Below are positions 48,879 to 56,507 of a stretch of 64,000 nt of DNA, in pieces. Numbering within the stretch: position 1 is the stretch's first letter; the number at the start of each line of letters is the position of its first letter. The translations under genes and the position numbers were made by a program. Source of the stretch: Flavobacterium nitratireducens (GTDB lineage: Bacteria; Bacteroidota; Bacteroidia; Flavobacteriales; Flavobacteriaceae); assembly GCF_029625335.1 (NCBI RefSeq), contig NZ_CP121111.1:1364001-1428000 (forward strand), read 5' to 3'. The notes beneath the pieces were generated by a model that saw nothing but the letters and a program-made list of their open reading frames with translations, was not told where the DNA came from and did no database searches.

Positions 48879-49275
48879 TTTATAATTGAATTTATAATGC
48901 GAATATAATTGATTTTCAAGAGCAAAATCAAAGCTTCAAATGAATAAAGAAAGCCGAAATTTAACTGTTAAATAAGAACGAAATACCTTCTTTTTTTAGA
49001 TTTTAATTGCGATTTCAACGTATTTATTAACCTAAAATTAAAAACTTTATAAACTACAAAATCTAGCAAAATGAAATAACACCATACTGCTAACAAAAAA
49101 CGTAGCGACACAAACACTTTAATCTTCAAAAATTGATATTCTATTCTATGATAATTAATAACATAAAACAAACATTACCATAACATTATCCCTATATTTT
49201 TGTAAAAAAATAATAAGAAAAAGTCTATCATCAAATTTTCTAAATGAAGATACTTTTCTATAAAATATCTAAAAA
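48879..49275. other. AT-rich intergenic region between divergent genes (397 bases)
   Basis: No convincing gene was found; one minus-strand open frame (48968-49171) is hydrophobic and low in complexity, and is judged spurious. A full TAnnTTTG box (TATTTTTG) lies at 49195-49202, 73 bases before the glycosyltransferase start, and could be its promoter. On the peptidase side a TTTG-N21-TATATTCG pair has one mismatch. Confidence 0.5.
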
Positions 49276-50264
49276 GTGAAAATATTTTACGCCATTCAAG
49301 CCACTGGAAACGGACACATCAGTAGAGCTACCCAATTGTATCCTTATCTACAAAAATTTGGTGAAGTTGACTTTTTCTGAGCGGCAGCAATGCGAGTTTA
49401 GACATTAAATTACCCATTCAATATAAAAGTAAAGGTTGTAGTTTGCATTATAGCAAATGTGGCGGTTTAAATTATTGGGAAATAACCAAAAATATCCGTC
49501 CGCGCCAAATTTACAAAGATGCCGATGCACTGCCTTTAAAAAAATATGATGTAATCATTAACGACTTTGATTCAATTACTTCATTGGCTTGTAAAATGCA
49601 AAAAGTACATTCGGTACAACTAGGACATCAGGCTAGTTTTATTTCACAAGCAACACCTCGACCAGAAAAGAAAAGTTTAATGGGCGAAATGATTTTAAAA
49701 CATTATGCTACTGCTCCAAAAAACATAGGGTTACATTTTGAAAAATATGATTCCTTTATTCTTCCTCCGATTATCAAAGATGAAATTGTACAAGCAACGC
49801 CTACTAATTTAAAACACATCACCGTTTACCTACCTTCATTTGATAAAGATTGTCTAGAAAAAGCCTTTAATAAAGTTTCGGACGTACATTTTCACTGGTT
49901 TTTGCAAGGTATTGAATTTAAACATACTATTGGAAATATTACTTATTTCCCTGTGAATCAAAAGAAATTCAATGAGAGTTTAATTTCGTGCGAAGGGATT
50001 ATTACAGGTGGAGGATTTGAAACACCTGCCGAAGCCTTGTATCTAGGTAAAAAAATCCTTTCTATACCAATTAAAAGTCATTACGAACAAGAATGTAATG
50101 CCGCAGCGCTAAAAAAAATGGGAGTACCAGTTGTATATGAAGTAGGGAAAAATTTCAACGAAATAATTGAAAAATGGCTCAATCTTACAATTGATTATCC
50201 TAAAATGCAAGCCAATAACATTCCGGAAACTTTGCAATATATGTTTGATACGTATAGGGAGTAA
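49276..50264 (+). pseudogene. MurG-like glycosyltransferase (GT-B) gene with a one-base frameshift
   Basis: The frame opens at GTG 49276 as MKIFYAIQATGNGHISRATQ, the N-terminal loop of MurG-like and COG1819-like glycosyltransferases, and stops at TGA 49378. Adding one T to the five-T run at 49372-49376 gives DFFLSGSNASLDI and leads into the long frame to 50264, about 329 residues in all. The C-terminal ITGGGFETPAEALYLGKKIL is the sugar-nucleotide-binding region of GT-B enzymes. The substrate is unknown. No ATG fits the start. It converges with obgE, with a shared terminator between. Confidence 0.85.
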
Positions 50265-50283
50265 AAACAATCTTTCTAAAAAC

Positions 50284-50325
50284 AAAAAAACCACTAACGA
50301 ATCAAACTCATTAGTGGTTTTTATT
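50284..50325. terminator. Bidirectional terminator between the glycosyltransferase and obgE
   Basis: A ten-base perfect stem AAACCACTAA / TTAGTGGTTT with a 13-base loop has an A-run on the left and a T-run on the right, so it can stop transcripts from both sides. Confidence 0.88.
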
Positions 50326-50342
50326 CTTTTTAAAGAATGAAA

Positions 50343-51344
50343 TTACTCATTTAACATTTTCCAAAGTTTATCTTTCAATTCTGTTAATCCTTGTTGAGCA
50401 ACCGATGAAATAAACAAATAAGGTACATCTTTGAAAGCTTCATCTAATTCTACTTTCAATTCAGCTCTTAATTCATCATCCAGCATATCACATTTGGTGA
50501 TAATCAACAAACGTTCTTTGTCTAACATTTCTGGATTGTATTTGGTCAATTCATTAACCAAAATATCATATTCTGCTTTGATGTCAGGTGTATCAACTGG
50601 CACCATGAAAAGCAAAGTTGAATTTCGCTCAATATGACGCAAGAAATAATGTCCTAAGCCTTTTCCTTCGGCAGCACCTTCAATAATTCCAGGAATATCT
50701 GCAATTACAAAAGATTGAAAATCTCTGTAGGCAACAATTCCTAAATTTGGTTTTAAAGTCGTAAACGGATAATCGGCAATTTTAGGTTTTGCAGAAGTCA
50801 ATACAGATAGCAAAGTTGATTTTCCTGCATTAGGAAAACCTACTAAACCAACATCTGCCAAAACTTTCAATTCTAAAATCACGTCCATTTCAACACCTGG
50901 TAATCCAGGCTGGGCGTAACGAGGGGTTTGATTAGTAGAACTTCTAAAATGCCAGTTTCCTAATCCTCCTTTTCCGCCTTTAGCTAAAATTTTACGTTCT
51001 CCGTCCTCAGTAATTTCAAATAAAACCTCTCCGGTTTCTTTATCTTTCACAACCGTTCCTAATGGCACTTCGATATATTTATCATCTCCATCTGCACCTG
51101 TACTTCGGTCTCCTCCTCCATCACCGCCGTGACCCGCTTTAATGTGACGGGCAAATTTCAAGTGGAATAAAGTCCAAAGACCTTTATTACCCACAATATA
51201 AATATGACCTCCACGACCACCATCACCACCATCTGGCCCCCCTTTTTCAATAAATTTTTCTCTATGTAAATGCGTAGAACCTTTTCCTCCTTTTCCGGAA
51301 GAAACAAATATTTTTACGTAATCTACAAAATTCCCCTCTGTCAT
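50343..51344 (-). CDS. obgE: GTPase ObgE/CgtA
   Basis: A 333-residue Obg GTPase. The Gly-rich Obg fold spans about residues 5-165 ([40 protein letters not shown]). The G domain has [14 protein letters not shown] (G1, about 168-181), [13 protein letters not shown] (switch I), [17 protein letters not shown] (G3) and TKCD (G4). It acts in 50S assembly and the stringent response. The length is normal, with no extra C-terminal tail. Two 12-base direct copies of TTTAAGTGTTCA lie just upstream (51348-51359, 51370-51381). Confidence 0.97.
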   Translation of the reverse strand: MTEGNFVDYVKIFVSSGKGGKGSTHLHREKFIEKGGPDGGDGGRGGHIYIVGNKGLWTLFHLKFARHIKAGHGGDGGGDRSTGADGDDKYIEVPLGTVVKDKETGEVLFEITEDGERKILAKGGKGGLGNWHFRSSTNQTPRYAQPGLPGVEMDVILELKVLADVGLVGFPNAGKSTLLSVLTSAKPKIADYPFTTLKPNLGIVAYRDFQSFVIADIPGIIEGAAEGKGLGHYFLRHIERNSTLLFMVPVDTPDIKAEYDILVNELTKYNPEMLDKERLLIITKCDMLDDELRAELKVELDEAFKDVPYLFISSVAQQGLTELKDKLWKMLNE

Positions 51345-51347
51345 GTT

Positions 51348-51381
51348 TTTAAGTGTTCAGTCATCAGTATTTAAGTGTTCA
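51348..51381. repeat. Direct 12-base repeat upstream of obgE
   Basis: TTTAAGTGTTCA occurs at 51348-51359 and 51370-51381 with ten bases between. Related words (AGTGTTCAG, CAGTGTTCC) recur in the hairpin at 56427-56487, so it may be part of a dispersed family. Confidence 0.6.
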
Positions 51382-51497
51382 ATTTCAGATTACTCCTAAT
51401 TAACACTAAATCTTTCGACAATTTAATTCCTTTTTTCAATGTTCCATTTTTTAATTGCAAAATAACTGCCAACTAAAAGCCTAAACATTGTGTACTT

Positions 51498-52769
51498 TTA
51501 TTTAATTGCTTTTATTAAAACCTTATCGATTTTTACACCATCCATATCGATAACTTCAAATTCAAATTTATGCCAAATAAACTTTTCCCCTTGTTTAGGG
51601 ATACGTGACAATTCGGTCATAATTAATCCACTCACAGTCGTTACCTCATAATCACTCAACAATTCGTCCAAATCAAAATAGGTCAAGAAATCATGTAAGG
51701 AATAATGTCCATCGACTAACCAACTTCCATCCTCTCTTTCAATTAATTGAAAATCCTCTTTATAAAAATCCGAGGCATTCCCCACTAAAGCCTCTAAAAT
51801 ATCATTCAAGGTAATTATTCCTTGAAAAATACCATATTCATCAGCTATTATAGCATAATGAACACCCGTTTTCTTGAAGTTTTCCAAGGCATTATAGGCC
51901 GTGGTATGCTCCATCATATAAGGTGCTTCAGTCAAAATAGCTTCCAGATTGAAGTTCTTTTTTTCAATATTGGCAAATATATTTTTCAAACTCACTACTC
52001 CCACAATTTCATCAATACTATCCTTATATACGGGATAAAAGGAATGTAATTCCTGGAGCATAAATTCTTTAACCTGCTTTTTATCAGCTTCTAACGGCAA
52101 TAACACTACCGATTTTCTATGCGTCATTAAAGAGTTCACTTTTCGGTCTCCAATGTGAAATACACGCTCCACAATATCTTGTTCTATTTCTTGAACTTCA
52201 CCTACTTCTGTCCCTTCTTTGATAATCGCTTTGATTTCTTCTTCCGTTACTTTGCCATCCGCAGTTGGTTTAATTTGCAGTACATTCAATAAAAATTCTG
52301 TTGAATGTGTCAACAACCAAATAAATGGCGCTGTAATAATAGAAACAATTTTCATTGGCATTGCTACCGATTTAGCAATGGATTCTGGATAATTCAAGCC
52401 GATTCTTTTAGGTAATAATTCTCCTAAAACCAAAGAGAAAAAAGTTAAAACCACAACAACAATACCTACTGCTATCGAATGCGCATAGGGCTTTAAAATT
52501 TCAAAACTTAAAACAAATGTTTCAACATCTGCTGTAATTTTATCACCACTAAAAATACCCGTCAAGATACCTATAAGTGTAATCCCTATTTGAACCGTCG
52601 ATAAAAATTTATTAGGCGAATTGGCCAAATCTAGCGCTATTTGCGCACTACTATTTCCTTTTTTTGCTGAAGTTTCCAGTCTTGATTTTCTAGCCGAAAT
52701 CAAAGCTATTTCCGACATCGAAAAAAGCCCGTTAAGGATAATCAAAAAAAGAATAATTAATAGTTCCAT
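51498..52769 (-). CDS. CNNM/HlyC-CorC family transporter-associated protein (hemolysin family)
   Basis: A 423-residue protein. The N-terminal CNNM (DUF21) domain has about four membrane segments (MELLIILFLIILNGLFSMSE; VQIGITLIGILTGIFSG; HSIAVGIVVVVLTFFSLVLG ELLPKRIG region). Residues about 200-320 are two CBS domains (HRKSVVLLPLEADKKQVKEF) and the tail (about 335-423) is a CorC_HlyC domain (EREDGSWLVDGHYSLHDFLT). Members are linked to magnesium or cobalt transport. It lies 91 bases after adk, across a long hairpin. Confidence 0.88.
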   Translation of the reverse strand: MELLIILFLIILNGLFSMSEIALISARKSRLETSAKKGNSSAQIALDLANSPNKFLSTVQIGITLIGILTGIFSGDKITADVETFVLSFEILKPYAHSIAVGIVVVVLTFFSLVLGELLPKRIGLNYPESIAKSVAMPMKIVSIITAPFIWLLTHSTEFLLNVLQIKPTADGKVTEEEIKAIIKEGTEVGEVQEIEQDIVERVFHIGDRKVNSLMTHRKSVVLLPLEADKKQVKEFMLQELHSFYPVYKDSIDEIVGVVSLKNIFANIEKKNFNLEAILTEAPYMMEHTTAYNALENFKKTGVHYAIIADEYGIFQGIITLNDILEALVGNASDFYKEDFQLIEREDGSWLVDGHYSLHDFLTYFDLDELLSDYEVTTVSGLIMTELSRIPKQGEKFIWHKFEFEVIDMDGVKIDKVLIKAIK

Positions 52770-52793
52770 TATTTTTGTTTCATTTTAAAAAAA

Positions 52794-52844
52794 TTTAAAG
52801 TTTAAGGTTGCTAAAAAATCACTCTAGCAACTTTAAACTTTAAA
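52794..52844. repeat. 20-base near-perfect inverted repeat between adk and the CNNM gene
   Basis: The arms at 52794-52813 and 52825-52844 pair at 19 of 20 positions with an 11-base loop. No T-run follows on the minus strand that would make it a standard terminator. It is in an operon gap. Confidence 0.85.
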
Positions 52845-52860
52845 CAGCAAACAATTTGTA

Positions 52861-53433
52861 TTATAAATTGTCAATTACATTACTTAAACGCTCGGTAATT
52901 TCAGCAATTGAACCAATACCGTTTACAGCGTGAAATTTATTTTGTTCTTTGTAAAAACCAATAAGCGGAGCTGTTTTTTCATTGTATTCTTGGTATCTGT
53001 TACGAATTTTCTCTTCGTCTTGATCATCTGCTCTTCCAGAAGTTTTACCTCTCTCTAACAAACGAGCCACAAGAACCTCATCATCAGCTTCTAAAGCAAC
53101 AGTAGCAGTAATTATTTCATTTTTTGTAGCCAAGAAAGCATCTAAAGCCTGAGCCTGAGCAATTGTTCTTGGAAATCCATCAAATAAAAAACCTGCTGAA
53201 TCCGGATTAGCTTCTACTTCACTTTGCAACATTTTTATGGTCACTTCATCAGGAACTAACTCTCCATTGTTAATGAAAGTTTGCGCTAATTTCCCTAGTT
53301 CTGTTTCATTTTTGATATTAAATCTAAAAATATCACCTGTTGAAAGATGTGTCAAGTTGTATTTTTCTTTTAAAAACTCAGCTTGAGTTCCTTTTCCAGC
53401 TCCTGGTTTCCCAAATAAAACAATGTTAGTCAT
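52861..53433 (-). CDS. adk: Adenylate kinase
   Basis: A 190-residue short-LID adenylate kinase: GKPGAGKGTQAEFLKEKYNL (P-loop, about 8-27), LSTGDIFRFNI (about 35-45), GFLFDGFPRTIAQAQALDAF (about 81-100), and ARLLERGKTSGRADDQDEEK (short LID) in place of the long zinc LID. It converts AMP and ATP to two ADP. It lies 18 bases after hpt, which fits shared purine salvage. Confidence 0.97.
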   Translation of the reverse strand: MTNIVLFGKPGAGKGTQAEFLKEKYNLTHLSTGDIFRFNIKNETELGKLAQTFINNGELVPDEVTIKMLQSEVEANPDSAGFLFDGFPRTIAQAQALDAFLATKNEIITATVALEADDEVLVARLLERGKTSGRADDQDEEKIRNRYQEYNEKTAPLIGFYKEQNKFHAVNGIGSIAEITERLSNVIDNL

Positions 53434-53451
53434 TTTTAATCTTTTTAGTTT

Positions 53452-53981
53452 TTAATCTTTTAGTTGATATACTTCTGGCAAATTCCGACCTAAACCGTCA
53501 TAGTCTAAACCAAAACCTACTATAAATTTGTTAGGAATTTGAATCCCTATATAATCAATTTTTACCTCCTTTTTGTAAGCCTCAGGTTTAAAAAAAGAGT
53601 CGCTATTTTAAAATGTTTCGGATTTTGTTTTTTAAATAATGCTTTCAATTCGACAATAGTATGTCCTGTATCAACAATATCTTCAATAACAATTACGGTT
53701 CGCCCCGTTAAATCCTGATTCAAACCGATTAATTCCTTTACTTGATTGGTAGAGTTCATTCCCTCATAAGAAGCCATTTTTACAAAATTCACTTCGCAGG
53801 GTTTTGAATACTTTTTTACAAAGTCGGAAACCACCATAAAAGAACCATTCAAAACTCCAACAAAAACAGGGATTTCATCTGCAAAATCGCCTTCAATTTG
53901 ATCCACCATTTTTTGAATAGCAAAATCTATTTCCTCAGCAGAAATAAACGGTACAAATTCTTTATCGTGAAGCTGAATCAT
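53452..53981 (-). pseudogene. hpt: Hypoxanthine phosphoribosyltransferase gene with a one-base frameshift
   Basis: The frame from ATG 53981 (MIQLHDKEFVPFISAEEIDF) contains the PRPP loop VIVIEDIVDTGHTIVELKAL (about 96-115) and breaks after IATLF. Adding one base to the seven-A run at 53590-53596 (T-run in the gene) gives IATLFFKPEAYKKEVKIDYI and then IPNKFIVGFGLDYDGLGRNL with stop at 53452, in all 176 residues, the normal size. It salvages hypoxanthine and guanine. It forms an operon with adk. Confidence 0.93.
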
Positions 53982-54082
53982 TATTTTTATTTTTTAAAAT
54001 AATGGGCAAAGATAGGGATTTCGAAATTCAGTTTCGCAATTGATTCTTAATTTGTATTTTTAAAGCCTATACCTACAAATTT

Positions 54083-54633
54083 ATGAGCGAATTAAATTGC
54101 ATTATTACAAAAACCACAGGATATAAAAATAGCCGACAAACGACTGCTAATTTAATACTATCAAGCCCTGAATTGATGGAAGATTTTATGCAAATTTGTT
54201 TCGACAACAAGAATCCCGACCACTACAAAGCCTGCTGGGTCATGGAATTTTAATAGCTCTTGAAAAACTAAATTGCCTTCAAAACGATCTTCAACTAATT
54301 TGTAACAAAAGCAAAAATCTGAGCAATGAAAGTGCCATTCGTCCTTTGTCTAAAGTCATTTATTTATTGATCGAAGCTCATTATAAAATAGAAAAAACAG
54401 ACATTCATTTTACCGAAAACCAACTTCAGGAACTAATCGAAATCAATTTTGACTGGCTTATTGGCGATACAAAAGTAGCTTCCAAAGTATACGCAATGCG
54501 AAGTTTACTCCTTTTAGGTAAAGATTTCAACTGGATTCTTCCCGAATTACAAAGTGTTCTAACCAAGGATTTCAGCTCCCATACTGCAGCTTACAAAGCG
54601 GTTTCTAAGCATATTTTGAAGAAAATAAAATAG
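54083..54633 (+). pseudogene. Helical conserved protein of unknown function, one-base frameshift
   Basis: The frame opens at ATG 54083 (MSELNCIITKTTGYKNSRQT) and stops at 54251 after WVMEF. Adding one T to the four-T run at 54248-54251 gives MEFLIALEKLNCLQNDLQLI and joins the frame to 54633, about 183 residues. The predicted structure is all-helical. Similar short proteins are kept beside purine genes in Flavobacteriaceae and have sometimes been misnamed adenylosuccinate lyase; no catalytic motif of that enzyme is visible. It lies 55 bases before purK on the same strand. Confidence 0.72.
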
Positions 54634-54659
54634 CATTTTTCAAATCCATCATTAAAAAG

Positions 54660-54667
54660 TATCTTTG
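54660..54667 (+). promoter_or_regulatory. -7 promoter box of purK
   Basis: TATCTTTG (TAnnTTTG) lies 21 bases before the purK ATG, so purK can be transcribed apart from the gene before it. Confidence 0.55.
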
Positions 54668-54688
54668 CGCCATTAAACTTTCGACACA

Positions 54689-55849
54689 ATGAATTATTTT
54701 TCTTCTGATTTTAAATTAGGAATTCTAGGAGGCGGACAATTAGGAAAAATGCTCTTATTTGACACTAGAAAATTTGACATACAAACTTATGTTCTGGATC
54801 CAAGCGAAGAAGCACCTTGCCGAATAGCTTGCAACCATTTTTTCCAAGGTGACTTAATGGATTTTGACACCGTTTATGAATTTGGAAAAAAAGTAGATGT
54901 CTTGACTTTCGAAATCGAATTGGTGAACCTAGAAGCTTTAGAAAAATTAGAAAGCGAAGGTTTAAAAGTATATCCTTCTCCAAAAACATTGAGAAGTATA
55001 CAAAACAAAGGAAGACAGAAAGATTTTTATACTCAAAATAATATCCCAACTGCTCCTTACAAACGTTTTAACGATTTAGAAAATCTAAAATCAGAAATCG
55101 TTAATCAACAATCAACAATCCAATTGCCATTCGTTTGGAAATGCACTGAATTTGGTTACGATGGAAATGGTGTTAAAATCATCCGTCAAGTTGCTGATTT
55201 AGACAGTTTGCCAAATGTAGAATGTATTGCAGAGGAAATGATTCCTTTCAAAAATGAATTAGCGGTTATTGTTTGTCGCAATCCTTCTGGAGAAATCAAA
55301 ACGTATCCTGTGGTAGAAATGGAATTCCATCCGGAAGCCAATCAGGTAGAATATGTAATTTGCCCGGCTCGTATTGATGATGCTGTTGCCGAAAAAGCCA
55401 GAGCCATTGCATTGAATGTTTCTCAAAACTTCAACCATGTAGGTCTTTTGGCGGTGGAAATGTTCCAAACTGAGGACGACGACGTTATTGTAAACGAAGT
55501 GGCTCCACGCCCACACAACTCAGGTCATTATTCTATCGAAGCGAGTTATACTTCACAATTTGAAAACCATTTACGTGCTATTTTAGACTTACCATTAGGT
55601 GATACTGACAGCAAAGTTGCCGGAATTATGGTAAATTTAGTAGGTGAAGAAGGTTACTCAGGAAATGTGGTGTACCAAAATATCGAGAAAATATTAGGTT
55701 GGAATGGTGTTACGCCACATATTTATGGTAAAAAACAAACGCGTCCGTTTAGAAAAATGGGACACGTAACCATTGTCAACGAAAACATGACCGAAGCTAG
55801 AAAAATTGCCGAGAATGTTAAGAATACGATTAGAGTGATTAGTGAATAA
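54689..55849 (+). CDS. purK: 5-(carboxyamino)imidazole ribonucleotide synthase
   Basis: A 386-residue ATP-grasp enzyme turning AIR and bicarbonate into N5-CAIR in purine synthesis. Marks: LGILGGGQLGKMLLFDTRKF (about 10-29), KCTEFGYDGNGVKII (ATP-grasp, about 151-165), AEEMIPFKNELAVIVCRN (about 180-197), and VNEVAPRPHNSGHYSIEASY (about 270-289) with metal ligands. The length is normal. purE follows 84 bases later. Confidence 0.96.
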   Translation: MNYFSSDFKLGILGGGQLGKMLLFDTRKFDIQTYVLDPSEEAPCRIACNHFFQGDLMDFDTVYEFGKKVDVLTFEIELVNLEALEKLESEGLKVYPSPKTLRSIQNKGRQKDFYTQNNIPTAPYKRFNDLENLKSEIVNQQSTIQLPFVWKCTEFGYDGNGVKIIRQVADLDSLPNVECIAEEMIPFKNELAVIVCRNPSGEIKTYPVVEMEFHPEANQVEYVICPARIDDAVAEKARAIALNVSQNFNHVGLLAVEMFQTEDDDVIVNEVAPRPHNSGHYSIEASYTSQFENHLRAILDLPLGDTDSKVAGIMVNLVGEEGYSGNVVYQNIEKILGWNGVTPHIYGKKQTRPFRKMGHVTIVNENMTEARKIAENVKNTIRVISE

Positions 55850-55856
55850 TTAAAAA

Positions 55857-55925
55857 ATTTAAAGATTGAAAAATTTAAATATTCCAAGCTTTTTTTAAAT
55901 CATTCAATCATTTAATCTTTAAATA
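55857..55925. repeat. Imperfect inverted repeat between purK and purE
   Basis: The left arm (about 55857-55880) pairs with the right arm (about 55895-55925) through ATTTAAAGATT and GAA-ATTTAAA blocks; the right arm has about eight extra bases. Most of the purK-purE gap is used up by it. Confidence 0.55.
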
Positions 55926-55933
55926 TAAAATAA

Positions 55934-56413
55934 ATGAAAGTAGCCGTAATTATGGGAAGCATCTCTGATATGCCAGTGATGCAAGATGCCATCAACATAT
56001 TAAAAGAATTTGGAATCGAAACCGAAGTAGATATTGTTTCGGCTCACAGAACACCAGAGAAATTATTTGATTTCAGCAACAACGCTCATAAAAGAGGCAT
56101 AGCTGTAATTATCGCTGGTGCTGGTGGAGCAGCTCATTTACCTGGAATGGTGGCTTCGATGTCGCCGCTTCCTGTAATTGGAGTTCCTGTAAAATCAAGC
56201 AACTCTATCGATGGTTGGGATTCAGTTTTATCCATTTTACAAATGCCGGGTGGAGTTCCTGTTGCAACTGTAGCTTTAAACGGTGCAAAAAATGCCGGAA
56301 TCTTAGCAGCACAAATCATCGGAAGCGCGAATGCTGATGTATTAAACAAAATTGTTGCTTACAAACTAGGTTTGAAAGAAGCTGTTATTAAAGCTTCTGA
56401 AAGTCTTAAATAA
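55934..56413 (+). CDS. purE: N5-carboxyaminoimidazole ribonucleotide mutase
   Basis: A 159-residue class I PurE: VAVIMGSISDMPVMQDAINI (about 3-22), VSAHRTPEKLFDFSNNA (about 38-54, with the catalytic His), AGAGGAAHLPGMVASMSPLP (about 71-90) and GVPVKSSNSIDGWDSVLSIL. It moves the carboxyl group of N5-CAIR to give CAIR, the step after PurK. It shares a transcript with purK. Confidence 0.97.
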   Translation: MKVAVIMGSISDMPVMQDAINILKEFGIETEVDIVSAHRTPEKLFDFSNNAHKRGIAVIIAGAGGAAHLPGMVASMSPLPVIGVPVKSSNSIDGWDSVLSILQMPGGVPVATVALNGAKNAGILAAQIIGSANADVLNKIVAYKLGLKEAVIKASESLK

Positions 56414-56426
56414 ATAAAAACAGTAT

Positions 56427-56487
56427 TCAGTGTTCCGTTTTTAGTGTTCAGACTTTGTGAAACTGAATACTAAAAACGGAACACTGA
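56427..56487. repeat. 25-base near-perfect inverted repeat between purE and the M3 peptidase gene
   Basis: Arms at 56427-56451 and 56463-56487 pair at 24 of 25 positions with an 11-base loop. No T-run follows. It ends 20 bases before the ATG of the next gene. Confidence 0.92.
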
Positions 56488-56507
56488 CCACTTTAAATAC
56501 TACCAAA

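Noticed and set aside
48968..49171. Minus-strand open frame of 67 codons in the gap at 49 kb
   Set aside because: AT-rich, hydrophobic, low complexity, no ribosome site or promoter; it looks like chance in AT-rich DNA.
49244..49279. Small ORF (11 codons) before the glycosyltransferase as a leader peptide
   Set aside because: It starts with ATG and overlaps the GTG start, but has no special codon content and no attenuator structure follows.
56457..56507. Earlier GTG start for the M3 peptidase
   Set aside because: It lies inside the long hairpin and the added residues are just the translated palindrome.
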